Of a stretch of DNA of 64,000 bases, positions 47,001-56,458 are shown one piece after another (positions within the stretch are counted from its first letter, which is position 1; each line of letters opens with the position of its first letter). The notes beneath the pieces are model-generated. The model did no database searches and had not been told where the DNA came from. It saw only the letters and a list, made by a program, of their open reading frames with translations. The stretch is from Taibaiella lutea (GTDB lineage Bacteria > Bacteroidota > Bacteroidia > Chitinophagales > Chitinophagaceae): contig NZ_VWSH01000004.1 in assembly GCF_008629695.1 (NCBI RefSeq), positions 310,001-374,000 on the forward strand, given 5' to 3'. A program made the position numbers and the translations under genes.

Positions 47001-47974
47001 AGCCGATCACTATTTGTGATAACCAGCAACCATACACATGGAATGGAATTAACGGAGCAATCAATGGAACAGTTTATACTACCACCGCAGCTAATAACTG
47101 CGACAGTGTTGTAACGCTTAACCTGACTGTATTGCCTCCTGCAGTAACGACAACAATCGATACATTTGCCTGCGGCTTCCTTTGGTATAATAATGTTCAG
47201 TATAATCAGACTACAACGGTAAGAGATACATTCAGTAACTTCCTGGGTTGCGACAGTTTTATCAGAATTACACACATCATTATTTACCCGAATGTACCTT
47301 ACACCAAGGTGATAGATACATTGGATTGTAACATCGTTCATTATGAAGGAAATAACTATTTCGATAACACGAAATTGGTAGATACATTTATAAACATCCA
47401 CGGATGTGACAGTGTTATAAGGATTGTAAACATTACGGTAGATAAATTTGAACTGAATCTTAGCGTATCACAGGAAGAGCCCTATAAAGGTGAGCCTATC
47501 AATCTCATATCCTCGGGCAATAATAACTATGTTATAACGGCCTGGTCTCCGGCAGATTGGTTTCCGGATCAGGAAAAAACAGAATACAGGATTCTTGCAA
47601 CTGAAGATGGTATTATTCTCATAAATGGTACAGATGAATATGGTTGTACAGATACTGCTGAGGTCCGCTATACGGTCAAGCCTTTGGATTATGGAGTATT
47701 TATACCCAATGCTTTTACTCCTAATGGCGACGGAAAAAATGATAAGTTCTTTGCAAATTTCTATATGAAACGCGCTTATGTCATCAAGACATTTAAAGTC
47801 TTCAACAGATATGGCCAGGTTGTATATAGCAGATTTAATGATTCTGACGGCTGGGACGGAACCATGAATAATGGAAAACCTGCAGACATGGGTAATTACA
47901 GCTATTTTATGGAAGCTGAATTTATAGACGGCAAAAATATCAAACTGAAAGGTGATGTGGTGCTCATAAGATAA
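44072..47974 (+). CDS. Secreted repeat protein with GEVED domain and T9SS type B sorting domain
   Basis: 1300 residues. Signal peptide about 1-22 (LAIICLFTLSGINSFS). GEVED-type domain about 25-172 (GAAVAVDLNNNGSFSDAGEVLAVM, GYGSFDDYTLVV); Ig-like segment about 175-260; a beta-sandwich region to about 500; then cysteine-marked repeats ending CDSVVTIN/CDSIVTLN. Five tandem 67-residue repeats occupy 635-969 (core NGxTGTWSPATVSNTA, YTFTPTAG-CA), followed by three more CDS(V/F)-type repeats. The C-terminus from about 1215 (FIPNAFTPNGDGKNDKFF, FNRYGQVVYSR, GWDGTMNNGKPADMGNYSYF, KGDVVLIR) is the CHU_C/type B sorting domain. A fibre-like or adhesive surface protein is likely; each 67-mer probably folds as one Ig-like bead. 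Confidence 0.93.
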   Translation: MIRYIKLAIICLFTLSGINSFSQTYCSPVYTSGCPFSNYITNVNIGTINHSPPGCTVSNYTAISTLIPAGVATTITVTTSGYIGAAVAVDLNNNGSFSDAGEVLAVMNYNGSSFSAPYSASITIPGSTPNGSYRMRCYSIGGNSGGGTGGILPSNDPCATYGYGSFDDYTLVVYHQCATINSVTATPSQICTSGTSSLTCSYTSFSPATVKWYYENGTLAGTGSPFVTPTLTTTTTFYAAADNGTCDTPRAPLTVIVIPPAAAPISITPTDTTICEGKIVKIETTRGTVIDSVIAKQGTLTATKTPINGTSVNSVSELIYLSSELNVAGTITDFGFFKTSTSTNTTFNPGNVTVYMKNTTATTVTNTASTSGYDLVYTGPWPNVGVAANTWNNLTLTAPFDYLGGANNLSILIVRTAAPTSPVFAPKYRASSSSPNNRVSFYTLNTAWVSGVTVMTLDTLRPDIKIKYKVKPTINWSPVTNLFKDASLTLPINASDTQSVVYAHPNVTTTYSAYGNLYGCLSTGFLTSHIVVNDTVHVLIADSVCIGSSYVFGTQTLTTTGTYTESFQATNACDSVVTINFSIRPYITNTVAVSICQGQTYTFNGNTYSTSQTGLKDTFSTTGCDSIVTLNLTVNPNITPTFTAVPAICNGSTAPVLPTTSTNGYTGTWSPATVSNTATTTYTFTPTAGQCATTTTLTVTVNPIVTPTFTAIAPICSGVIAPVLPTTSTNGITGTWSPATVSNTATATYTFTPTAGLCASTTTLTVTVNPNVTPTFTAIAPICNGATAPVLPTTSNNGITGTWSPATVSNTATTTYTFTPTAGLCALTTTLTVTVNPNVTPTFTIPGSICNGATAPVLPTTSNNGITGTWSPATVSNTATGTYTFTPTAGLCALATTVTVNVNNNTVPTFTAIPAFCKNTTAPLLPATSNNGITGTWSPATVSNTASGTYTFTPTPGLCALTATMNITVKNPSIYTEPITICDNQQPYTWNGINGAINGTVYTTTAANNCDSVVTLNLTVLPPAVTTTIDTFACGFLWYNNVQYNQTTTVRDTFSNFLGCDSFIRITHIIIYPNVPYTKVIDTLDCNIVHYEGNNYFDNTKLVDTFINIHGCDSVIRIVNITVDKFELNLSVSQEEPYKGEPINLISSGNNNYVITAWSPADWFPDQEKTEYRILATEDGIILINGTDEYGCTDTAEVRYTVKPLDYGVFIPNAFTPNGDGKNDKFFANFYMKRAYVIKTFKVFNRYGQVVYSRFNDSDGWDGTMNNGKPADMGNYSYFMEAEFIDGKNIKLKGDVVLIR
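45974..46978 (+). repeat. Five tandem 201-bp coding repeats
   Basis: Copies begin at 45974, 46175, 46376, 46577 and 46778, an exact 201-bp period (67 codons). All five encode the identical decapeptide WSPATVSNTA, and within that stretch the copies differ only at third codon positions. The last copy is the most divergent (NNNTVPTFTAIPAFCKN). Confidence 0.93.
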
Positions 47975-47990
47975 TACAGTTTATAATCAG

Positions 47991-48030
47991 ATTTAAAAGC
48001 AGCGCTGAATATTTAGGGCTGCTTTTAAAT
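47991..48030 (+). terminator. Intrinsic terminator after the repeat-protein gene
   Basis: 13-bp stem ATTTAAAAGCAGC (47991-48003) / GCTGCTTTTAAAT (48018-48030), 14-nt loop, followed by TTAATT. Confidence 0.8.
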
Positions 48031-48174
48031 TTAATTCATTTCGTCATACAATCTAATGCATTTTACTGCTTTCATTTGTGGTTACTAAATATTATTTTGC
48101 AGGTATTAAGAAGAATACATTGTTCTATTCTACGGCTGATTTAACTTGATTTTCCGGGCATTTAAAATGATAAT

Positions 48175-51114
48175 ATGAGGCATTTTTTGCAATACTTACT
48201 GACCATAACGTTGATTTCATTACTTGTTCCCTGTAATGCCGCAATAATAGAAATCAGCCAGGGCGCAGGATTGCCGGACAGATGTATTAATGGTATCTGT
48301 AAAGACAACAGAGGCCTTATGTGGATCGGTACCCAGTCGGGCCTTTGCGTTTATGATGGATATGAATTTAAAGGTTTGTTGGGTCAGAGTACCATTAACC
48401 GTGTCACCATCAACAAAATGATCTATGATAATTCCCGTGATCTATTATGGCTGGCTACAGAAAAGGGTTTATATAAAATTCGTTGCAGCTCATTTAATGT
48501 TGAAATGATTGGCAATGGCAACAAATGGTATAACAATTCCGTTACAGACTTACTGTTGCTGGAAGACAACCGTGTTTTTGCAAGTTATAAAGATGGTGAA
48601 ATACTGGAAATAACGCCTTCCGGAAAGATAAATATTATTGCAAATATACCTGCCGCAGACAACAACAAACAGATTTATCCTTCCAGGCTAAGAATAGATG
48701 GTAACGCATTGGTTATTTCAATGTCATCGATAGGGCCTGTATATGAATACTCATTCGGCAAAAGGATCTTATCGGATATAAGAAATATTGTCAGAAATTT
48801 CCCTGACATTGATATTCAGGATAGTCTTGTTTCATTTCATACAGCAACGGAACAACAAGTATATAACATCAATATCAAAAATGATTCTTTAAAATTTTTC
48901 CTGAGCCAAATTCATGAGATTCATAATGTTGCTTCCATTAAATTTTTTGCCGGAAATATTGTGTATGTTTTTTGCAGGCCATTCAGTGTTTACAAAATTG
49001 ATTTCAATAGCCTGACTGTTGAACATATTCTTTATGATATTTATCCCGGCAGGATCTATAAATCCTTTTATATTGATGATGATAATATTATTTGGGTAGG
49101 TTCTACAAAAGGTCTTTTAAAAGTAACCAATGAAAAGAATCTTTTTCAAAAGCAATTATTACAATACCCCACAATCAGCATCCGTTCTTTTGTGATGGAC
49201 GAATTTGGAAATAAATATGCCGGTACTTACAGTGGCCTGTTTCGTTTCGATAACAAAAAAAAGGATTGGATAAAGATCGGAGATCAGATACCATTTGCCT
49301 TTACAAATGTCAAAGGGAAGTATCTGTATTTTGTAGAAGAACAATTAAGAATATTCAGGATAGAAAAGAAAACAGGCAAAGTAGAAGACTGTCTTTATAA
49401 AGAAGATTACAGTCTGAAAAGTAAAATAGGCAGAAGCATTGCCATTACATCAGACGATAGCGGAAAAATATGGATAGGGACAAATGCAGGCCTGGTTATC
49501 TATAATCCTGAAAACGATTCGTTATTTCCTTATAAGATTAAGAATTTTCTAAATGACAACATTGAGATAAGATATATCAAGATGATGCCTGGTGATAAAA
49601 CTTTATTGTGCACGAACAATGGCATTTATGAAATAGATGATGTAAACGGACAAATCTGGCATTTGAATACTACAACAAGACCTGCGCTGTCTTCCAATAC
49701 CACCAATTTTGCAGACTTTGATGCAGGTGGCAATCTCTGGATCTGTACTGAAGGCGGTGGCATCAATCTGCTTTCCTACACAAGAAAAAATATTTCGGTT
49801 CTGGATACCAAATCGGGATTGAGCGATAATACAACTTACGGATTAATCTTTCATAATGATTATGCATGGATAAGCACCTATAACGGATTAAGCAGATATA
49901 GTTTTAAGCAAAAAGCTTTCAGAAATTTCTTTTCGGGCACTGACGGACTAACCGAGAATGAGTTTAACCGTAATTCTTATTTGACAGATAACGGAACAAA
50001 CAATTTATATTTTGGTACGGTTAATGGCATTAATGTTTTTAATCCCGATAAACTGGATGTACCGTCTCCACATGCAAAACTTTTTGCATCTACAGTTTCG
50101 AAATGGGATAACAATCAGAAAGCTTATGTCAATGTTTTTCCTACATTTAAGAACAATGAGATTACACTTAATCCCTCGGATCACTTTCTGATTATTAACC
50201 TTGGTTTGTCAGATTACTCCAATCCTGAGAAAGTAACATTTAGTTATCGTGTAAAGGGACTTATTGAAGATTGGGTAACTATAAATAACCAGCACTCTAT
50301 TCAATTAAGCGGGTTAGGTTCCGGCATGTATGTGATAGAGATAAGAGCTTTGGATAGCCACGGTTCTCCGGTAATGAATGAGATTCATTATGAAGTAATA
50401 GTTTTGAAATCATTCTATAAAACTATCTGGTTTTATCTTTTAATATTGATTGCAATAAGCCTTATAATCAGTTACTTTTTCTATTTGAAAATCCGGAATT
50501 TAAAGCAGCTATCTAACCTGAGAGAAAGAATAGCAAGTGATCTGCATGATGACGTCGGGAGTCTGTTGACAAGGATAACAATGAATAGCGACAATCTGCG
50601 GCATAATTTAAATACGCCGGAACAAAATGTTTCCAAGCTAAGTAAAATCTCTTCATTAAGCCGTTACGCCGCTTCTTCTATGAATGATATTTTGTGGACT
50701 ATTGATTCCCGCAATAACTTTACCGGAAATCTTGCAGATCGTATAAGGGAACATGCCGATGAAATGTTGTTGCCTCTTTCAATTGAAATAGTTTTTGATA
50801 TTGAGGTGGGTACAAAAAAAATTATTTCTTCAGAGAAACGGCAGGCACTTTATCTCATTTTCAAAGAATCAATAAATAATATTGTCAAGCACAGCAAGGC
50901 AACACGAGTAAATATAACATTTATTTACAATAATCAATGTTTACTTTTAAGAATAGAAAATAACGGATTTAATGCAAATGAAAAGGTGGCATATAAAGGG
51001 CAGGGGTTAAGAAACATTAAGATGAGAGCGGATAGAATACATGCCTCTTCAACCATAAAGAACGAAAACGATCATTTCATAGTTGAAATACTTGGAAAGG
51101 CTAAATTCTTCTGA
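48175..51114 (+). CDS. Two-component propeller sensor histidine kinase (Reg_prop, Y_Y_Y, HisKA_3)
   Basis: 979 residues. Signal peptide (FLQYLLTITLISLLVPCNA). A large periplasmic sensor of repeated Reg_prop blades (for example ICKDNRGLMWIGTQSGLCVYDG, WVGSTKGLLKV, IWIGTNAGLVIYNP, LWICTEGGGINLL) spans about 22-690, followed by a Y_Y_Y domain (TFSYRVKGLIEDWVTI...YVIEIRALDSHG). A membrane helix is at about 752-773, then a HisKA_3 phosphoacceptor (ERIASDLHDDVGSLLTRI, His near 790) and HATPase_c (IFKESINNIVKHSKATRVNI; GQGLRNIKMRADRI). These sensors often detect glycans or other polymers in the Bacteroidota periplasm. The regulator follows after 35 bp and is surely the cognate partner. Confidence 0.94.
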   Translation: MRHFLQYLLTITLISLLVPCNAAIIEISQGAGLPDRCINGICKDNRGLMWIGTQSGLCVYDGYEFKGLLGQSTINRVTINKMIYDNSRDLLWLATEKGLYKIRCSSFNVEMIGNGNKWYNNSVTDLLLLEDNRVFASYKDGEILEITPSGKINIIANIPAADNNKQIYPSRLRIDGNALVISMSSIGPVYEYSFGKRILSDIRNIVRNFPDIDIQDSLVSFHTATEQQVYNINIKNDSLKFFLSQIHEIHNVASIKFFAGNIVYVFCRPFSVYKIDFNSLTVEHILYDIYPGRIYKSFYIDDDNIIWVGSTKGLLKVTNEKNLFQKQLLQYPTISIRSFVMDEFGNKYAGTYSGLFRFDNKKKDWIKIGDQIPFAFTNVKGKYLYFVEEQLRIFRIEKKTGKVEDCLYKEDYSLKSKIGRSIAITSDDSGKIWIGTNAGLVIYNPENDSLFPYKIKNFLNDNIEIRYIKMMPGDKTLLCTNNGIYEIDDVNGQIWHLNTTTRPALSSNTTNFADFDAGGNLWICTEGGGINLLSYTRKNISVLDTKSGLSDNTTYGLIFHNDYAWISTYNGLSRYSFKQKAFRNFFSGTDGLTENEFNRNSYLTDNGTNNLYFGTVNGINVFNPDKLDVPSPHAKLFASTVSKWDNNQKAYVNVFPTFKNNEITLNPSDHFLIINLGLSDYSNPEKVTFSYRVKGLIEDWVTINNQHSIQLSGLGSGMYVIEIRALDSHGSPVMNEIHYEVIVLKSFYKTIWFYLLILIAISLIISYFFYLKIRNLKQLSNLRERIASDLHDDVGSLLTRITMNSDNLRHNLNTPEQNVSKLSKISSLSRYAASSMNDILWTIDSRNNFTGNLADRIREHADEMLLPLSIEIVFDIEVGTKKIISSEKRQALYLIFKESINNIVKHSKATRVNITFIYNNQCLLLRIENNGFNANEKVAYKGQGLRNIKMRADRIHASSTIKNENDHFIVEILGKAKFF

Positions 51115-51149
51115 TAAAAAAATAAAGCAACATTAAAATATTGCTCAAA

Positions 51150-51779
51150 ATGAAAAAACTGGAGTTATCCATTATTGAAGATGTTGATGAGATAAGAAAT
51201 TATTATCTGGAATATTTTCAGACGCAGGAAGAATTCAGCAAAGTAAATGCCTACGATTGCATGGAAAGCTTTTTTAAAACTTTTAATATGCATTCTCAAC
51301 CTGATGTTATACTGAGTGACATTCATCTGCCAGGCATGAATGGCATTGATGGTATTAAAAAAATAAAAACAAAATCACCGGAAATCGACATCATAATGCT
51401 TACGGTAATAAGCAATAGTGAAAAAATATTTAAATCTATCTGTGCCGGTGCAACGGGCTACGTCATGAAAGATATACCGCTGCCTGAATTAAAGAAAGCA
51501 GTGCTGGAAGTACAATCCGGCGGAAGTTATATGAGTCCTTCTATCGCCCGGAAAGTGTTGGAATATTTTGCACCACGCCAAAGCGTTTCAGACCCGCTAA
51601 ACCAGAAAGAGAAACAAATTGTACAAGGGCTTGTAGATGGGCTTAGTTATAAAATGATTGCAGACCGGATTTCCGTTTCACACGATACGGTCAGGTTCCA
51701 TGTGAAAAAGATTTACCGGAAACTTCATATCAATACAAAAATTGAATTAATAGGAAGATACCATAAAGGCGAACTTTAA
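51150..51779 (+). CDS. LuxR-type (NarL-family) response regulator
   Basis: 209 residues from the ATG at 51150 (MKKLELSIIEDVDE); an in-frame TTG 9 bp upstream is less likely. Receiver with E10-D11, phosphoacceptor D57 (VILSDIHLPGMNG) and K in VMKDIPLP, then LuxR HTH (LNQKEKQIVQGLVDGLSYKMIADRISVSHDTVRFHVKKIYRKLHINTK). It is directly downstream of the propeller kinase, and a close paralogue of the orphan regulator at 34862; the recognition-helix region (SHDTVRFHVKKIYRKL versus STDTVRFHIKNIYRKL) is nearly the same, so both may bind similar sites. Confidence 0.94.
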   Translation: MKKLELSIIEDVDEIRNYYLEYFQTQEEFSKVNAYDCMESFFKTFNMHSQPDVILSDIHLPGMNGIDGIKKIKTKSPEIDIIMLTVISNSEKIFKSICAGATGYVMKDIPLPELKKAVLEVQSGGSYMSPSIARKVLEYFAPRQSVSDPLNQKEKQIVQGLVDGLSYKMIADRISVSHDTVRFHVKKIYRKLHINTKIELIGRYHKGEL

Positions 51780-51798
51780 AGATTTTTGCAAAAAAAGC

Positions 51799-51832
51799 AA
51801 TAAGGAGAAACACGAAAGTGTCTCTCCTTATT
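51799..51832. terminator. Bidirectional terminator between response regulator and OMF gene
   Basis: Outer 10-bp stem AATAAGGAGA (51799-51808) / TCTCCTTATT (51823-51832), one mismatch, inner ACAC/GTGT and a GAAA tetraloop; A-rich before and T-rich after. Confidence 0.85.
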
Positions 51833-51855
51833 ACTTTTAAAAACATTTAAATCTC

Positions 51856-53283
51856 CTATTTTAAACCGCCGCCTAATGAACGATATAAATCGACATCCGC
51901 CATCAACTGATCTCTCTTGATACTGGCAATATCCAGGTCATTTTGCAGGGCATTGCTTTGTGCTGTCAATACTTCGAGGTAATTAGCCATACCACTTTGA
52001 AATAAATAATTTGCATTGCTGATAGCTTTTTGCAGAACTGTATTTCTATCTAAGGCATAAGTGTATTGTTCAGATAGTTTATCCACTTTCGCCAACGCAT
52101 CTGATACATCTCCAACAGCAGTTAAAACAGTTTGCCTGAAAAACAACACTTGTTTTTCCCTGTCAACTTTTGCTACTTCAAATTGGGTCTTGAGGTATTT
52201 TTTGTTTAGCAACGGTTGCACCAGGCTGCCGGAAACCATACCAAATAAAGAAGCCGGAATATTAAACCAGTTACTTGCTTTGAAAGCATTGGTACCGCCT
52301 GAAGCCGTTATTCTGAGTGCAGGATACATATTTGCTTTTGAAATTCCGACTCTGGCATTTGCAATCGTAAGATTAAGTTCGGCATTTCTCACATCCGGCC
52401 TGCGTTTCAATATATCCGCAGGAAACCCGGTATTGTACTTTGATGTAGCTTTTATACTTTCAGCGAAATGAGCTCTTCTTACTTCAGCAGGTAATTGCCC
52501 TGTAAGTATGCTCAATGCATTTTCCTGCAACAAAATATCCTGTTCCAGTTTAGGTATCAACTGTTGAGCTGCAATTTTCTGGCTTTTTGCCTGTTCAACT
52601 GCCAATGCCGTAACTTGTCCTGATTCAAATTGTAATTGTACAATTCTGACAGTACTGTCATTTAAGGCTACATTCTTTTTCACAGCTTCCAGTTGCGCGT
52701 CAAGCATCAGCAGATTATAATATCCTTTCGCCACATTTGACACAAGGCTTGTCTGTATTGCTTTTCGGGCTTCCTGTGTTTGCAGGTAAGCTGCAAGCGC
52801 TGCTTGTTTCTGGTTTTTGATCTTACCCCATATATCTGCTTCCCACGACAAGTTAAGGCTTGCAGTATAATCTTCAATATGATTCGTTTTCAGAAAGCTC
52901 TGTGCACTTAAACCATTCAGACTGTTATCAGAAGGCCTGTTGGACGCTGCATTAACCTGCAAGGATAAATCGGGAAGATAATTCCATTTTACCTGTTTAA
53001 AAAGCAAATCAGACGCTTCAATATTTTTCAGGGCAATCTGCATATCGTAATTCTGTTCTAAAGCAGAAGTTATAAGCGTTTGCAATATTGTATCCTTAAA
53101 AAAATCATGAATAGAAAGATCTGCAATGCTACTGCTATCCTGATTTTCATTTAAATCATTCCTGAAAACGGTTGGCACGTTAGGATCGGTAATTATAACG
53201 TCTTTGGATATTTTGCAGGCTGTTATCGTAAGTGCCGTTACGATAGCCAACCCTATTGTTTTAATTGGAAGAAAGGCTGACAT
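51856..53283 (-). CDS. RND efflux outer-membrane factor, NodT-type lipoprotein
   Basis: 475 residues. Lipobox ITAC (lipidated C23). TolC-like OMF with two outer-membrane-efflux repeats: SLNLSWEADIWGKIKNQKQAALAAYL and VAKGYYNLLMLDAQLEAVKKN in the first, FPADILKRRPDVRNAELNLTIANARVGISKANMYPALRI and VGDVSDALAKVDKL in the second, ending ANYLEVLTAQSNALQNDLDIASIKRDQLMADVDLYRSLGGG (family signature). It forms the outer-membrane channel of the tripartite pump. Its start overlaps the end of the pump gene by 23 bp, indicating coupled translation; last gene of the operon. Confidence 0.95.
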   Translation of the reverse strand: MSAFLPIKTIGLAIVTALTITACKISKDVIITDPNVPTVFRNDLNENQDSSSIADLSIHDFFKDTILQTLITSALEQNYDMQIALKNIEASDLLFKQVKWNYLPDLSLQVNAASNRPSDNSLNGLSAQSFLKTNHIEDYTASLNLSWEADIWGKIKNQKQAALAAYLQTQEARKAIQTSLVSNVAKGYYNLLMLDAQLEAVKKNVALNDSTVRIVQLQFESGQVTALAVEQAKSQKIAAQQLIPKLEQDILLQENALSILTGQLPAEVRRAHFAESIKATSKYNTGFPADILKRRPDVRNAELNLTIANARVGISKANMYPALRITASGGTNAFKASNWFNIPASLFGMVSGSLVQPLLNKKYLKTQFEVAKVDREKQVLFFRQTVLTAVGDVSDALAKVDKLSEQYTYALDRNTVLQKAISNANYLFQSGMANYLEVLTAQSNALQNDLDIASIKRDQLMADVDLYRSLGGGLK

Positions 53284-56200
53284 CAGATAAAATTTTAAGT
53301 TCTTGGTTTTTTAATATTTGTGCTTTTGTTGTGGGGCTTACCTTTTCCTGCAGAGATTGGAAAATGATAAACAATACAGGGATTATGAAAAGGCCGAGTA
53401 CAACGCCGCTAATCATACCACCGGCTGCACCAATACTTATAGAATGGTTTCCCAAAGCAGAAGGGCCATTATCTGTCATCATAGGTATAAGACCTACAAC
53501 AAATGCAAGTGAAGTCATGATAATCGGCCTCAATCTCAATTTTGCGGCTTCTATTGCAGCAGACAACAATGTTTTCCCGCTTTTACGCCTTTGTACGGCA
53601 AACTCTGTAATCAGGATGGCATTTTTAGCCAACAAACCAATGAGCATTACAAGGGCAACCTGTACATAAATGTTATTTTCTATTCCTGAAAGTCCGATGG
53701 CAAGAAATACGCCAAAGATGCCTGTAGGTATGGAAAGGATAACAGCAAGCGGAAGCAGGTAACTTTCATATTGTGCTGCCAAAAGGAAATAAACAAATAA
53801 TAAGCTCAACAAAAATATAACTGTCGACTGTCCGCCTGAAGCTATTTCTTCTCTGGTCATACCGTTAAATTCATATCCATAGCCTGCTGGCAATGACTGT
53901 GCTGCAACTTCTTCAACTGCTTTAATAGCGTCACCTGAGCTATAGCCCTTAGCTGTCATCGCATTGATGCCAATGGAGTTAAATAAATTATAGCGGGAAG
54001 CGCTTTCAGAGCCATATACACGTCTTAATGAGATTAATGAATTTACAGGAACCATTTCACCTGTTCTATTTTTCACATAAATTCCATTCATCGATTCCGG
54101 TGCATCACGATTTTCTTTATCTGCCTGAATCATTACCCTGTAATATTTACCAAAGCGATTGAAATCACCGGCTTGTGTACTGCCAAAGTACGCTTGCATT
54201 GTTTGTAACAAGTCTTTTACGCTCACTCCTAACTGTTCTGCTTTTTCATTGTCAATTTCCATCTCTAATTGTGGGAAATCGGCTTTAAAGGCTGTAAACG
54301 CAAACGCAATTTCTTTACGTTTCATCAATGCCCCAATGAACTCATTGGTTACATTACTGAATTTTTGTAGTGATCCTGCCGTCTTATCTTGTAACACAAA
54401 ATCCAATCCTTCCACATTACTGAAACCCGGTACGGTAGGGAAAGTAAAGACAAAGAAACTGGCATCTTTAATGGCTGCTAATTTACCATTAACCTCACCC
54501 ATAATATCATTAATGTCTTTTATTGGTCCTCTTTCTTTTGCAGGTTTTAATAATACAAAAGCTACACCTGAAGATGGGCTTGATGATTGGGTCAGCATAT
54601 TAAATCCGGACAATCCCATTAATGTTTCTTTCGATTTCAAAGGATCCAATATTGCTTCCACCTGTTTAATGATTTCTGTAGTCCTTTCTAAGGAAGCACC
54701 TGCCGGCATAGACATTGAGATTGCAATGAACCCTTGGTCTTCCGAAGGAATAAATCCGGTTGGTGTACGTTTAATCATGAAAATGGTCGCGATTAATACA
54801 ATGCTCAATCCGGCCATGCTTAACCATTTAAACTTAATCAGGAAGCGTAAAGCACCAAGGTATTTTTTAGTTAGTTTGTCAAAACCTGAATTAAAGCCGA
54901 TAAAGAATTTCTCTTTAAATGAAGCTTTTTTCTGTTCGCCATTTTCTCCTGAATGTTTTGGTTCTTTCAAAAACAATGCTGCCAATGCGGGACTCAATGT
55001 CAATGCATTTACTGCTGAAATAACAATAGCAATGGCAAGCGTAAAGGCAAATTGCCTGTAAAATACACCCGTAGAACCTTCCATGAAACCTACCGGAAGG
55101 AATACTGCTGACATTACAAGGGTTATTGAAATAATAGCATTGCTGATTTCACTCATGGCTGAAATAGTAGCTTCTTTTGGCGGAAGCCGCTTGTGTTCCA
55201 TTTTGGCATGCACCGCCTCCACTACCACAATGGCATCGTCCACCACAATACCGATTGCTAATACCAATGCAAATAATGTCAGAAGATTAATAGAAAACCC
55301 TAATAATGTCATGAAGAAGAAAGTACCCAAAATGGCAACCGGAACTGCAATTGCCGGGATGAGGGTAGAGCGGAAATCCTGAAGAAACAGGAACACTACC
55401 AGAAAAACAAGTATAAACGCTTCAACCAAAGTATGCTTTACCTGATCGATAGATTGATCCAAAGTGTCTTTAGTATTGTACAGTTTAAGGTACTTAACGC
55501 CTTTAGGAAAGCTTTTGGAGGCCTTTTCCATCAATTTTGCTACCTGAATCTGAATTTCATTTGCATTGGAACCTGCTAACTGAAACATAGCAATATTAAT
55601 ACCGGGCTTTCCGTTGACACGCGTAAAATTGCCATAGGTGTAAGCGCCTAATTCTACCTTAGCCACATCTTTTAGATGAAGCATGGAGCCATCAGGATTG
55701 GAACGAATAACAATATTTTCGTAATCTACAGGCTTATTGAGTTTTCCTTTGTATTTGATTACATATTCAAAAGCTTCTTTGCTGCTTTCTCCAAATCTTC
55801 CGGGTGCCGCCTCAAGACTTTTATCCTGAATTGCGGCTACTACTTCTTTAGGAGTAAGATTATAAGCTGCCATTTGGGTGGGATTCAGCCATACACGCAT
55901 CGAATAATCCTTACTGCCTCCAAAAATCATAGCCTGGCCTACACCCGGAATTCTTTTTATTTCAGGTATAATATTTATTTGTGCATAGTTGGCTAAAAAT
56001 GTCTGGTCATAATTCTTTGGATCATCACTGTACATGTCCATTACCATAATCAGACTGTTTTGTTGTTTAGAGGTAGAAATACCCGCCTGTACAACTTCTG
56101 ATGGTAATTGTGCGGTAGCTTGTGCCACTCTGTTTTGTACGTTTACTGCTGCCTGATCAGGGTTTGTACCCAGTTTGAAATAAACGGTAATCACTAATGA

Positions 56201-56458
56201 ACCGTCGTTACTGGCTGTAGAACTCATATACAACATGTTCTCTACGCCATTTATCGATTCTTCCAGCGAAGGCGCTACCGATCTCAGAACGGTTTCGGCA
56301 TTTGCGCCGGGATACAATGCCGTTACTTGTACGGCAGGAGGCGCAATGTCCGGGAACTTTTGTAAAGGTAATCTGGTCAAACCTAAAATACCGAGTATCA
56401 CCAGCAATATGGATATAACCGTTGCCAGGACTGGTCTTTCAATGAATTTTTTAAACAT
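53261..56458 (-). CDS. RND multidrug efflux pump, inner-membrane permease (HAE1/AcrB type)
   Basis: 1065 residues, full length. Twelve membrane helices and two large periplasmic loops. Signatures: MFKKFIERPVLATVISILLVILG, LPLQKFPDIAPPAVQVTALYPGANAETV, the helix-4 proton-relay block VLAIGIVVDDAIVVVEAV (two adjacent Asp), TPTGFIPSEDQGFI, and helix 10-11 LIGLLAKNAILITEFA. It exports hydrophobic drugs or lipids using the proton gradient. Middle gene of the MFP-RND-OMF operon, 131 bp after the MFP and overlapping the OMF gene. Confidence 0.97.
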   Translation of the reverse strand: MFKKFIERPVLATVISILLVILGILGLTRLPLQKFPDIAPPAVQVTALYPGANAETVLRSVAPSLEESINGVENMLYMSSTASNDGSLVITVYFKLGTNPDQAAVNVQNRVAQATAQLPSEVVQAGISTSKQQNSLIMVMDMYSDDPKNYDQTFLANYAQINIIPEIKRIPGVGQAMIFGGSKDYSMRVWLNPTQMAAYNLTPKEVVAAIQDKSLEAAPGRFGESSKEAFEYVIKYKGKLNKPVDYENIVIRSNPDGSMLHLKDVAKVELGAYTYGNFTRVNGKPGINIAMFQLAGSNANEIQIQVAKLMEKASKSFPKGVKYLKLYNTKDTLDQSIDQVKHTLVEAFILVFLVVFLFLQDFRSTLIPAIAVPVAILGTFFFMTLLGFSINLLTLFALVLAIGIVVDDAIVVVEAVHAKMEHKRLPPKEATISAMSEISNAIISITLVMSAVFLPVGFMEGSTGVFYRQFAFTLAIAIVISAVNALTLSPALAALFLKEPKHSGENGEQKKASFKEKFFIGFNSGFDKLTKKYLGALRFLIKFKWLSMAGLSIVLIATIFMIKRTPTGFIPSEDQGFIAISMSMPAGASLERTTEIIKQVEAILDPLKSKETLMGLSGFNMLTQSSSPSSGVAFVLLKPAKERGPIKDINDIMGEVNGKLAAIKDASFFVFTFPTVPGFSNVEGLDFVLQDKTAGSLQKFSNVTNEFIGALMKRKEIAFAFTAFKADFPQLEMEIDNEKAEQLGVSVKDLLQTMQAYFGSTQAGDFNRFGKYYRVMIQADKENRDAPESMNGIYVKNRTGEMVPVNSLISLRRVYGSESASRYNLFNSIGINAMTAKGYSSGDAIKAVEEVAAQSLPAGYGYEFNGMTREEIASGGQSTVIFLLSLLFVYFLLAAQYESYLLPLAVILSIPTGIFGVFLAIGLSGIENNIYVQVALVMLIGLLAKNAILITEFAVQRRKSGKTLLSAAIEAAKLRLRPIIMTSLAFVVGLIPMMTDNGPSALGNHSISIGAAGGMISGVVLGLFIIPVLFIIFQSLQEKVSPTTKAQILKNQELKILSDVSLSSN

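Noticed and set aside
54159-55382. Plus-strand open frames opposite the RND pump gene
   Set aside because: Antisense to a full-length, well-conserved RND gene; composition is its mirror image, with no promoter or family match.
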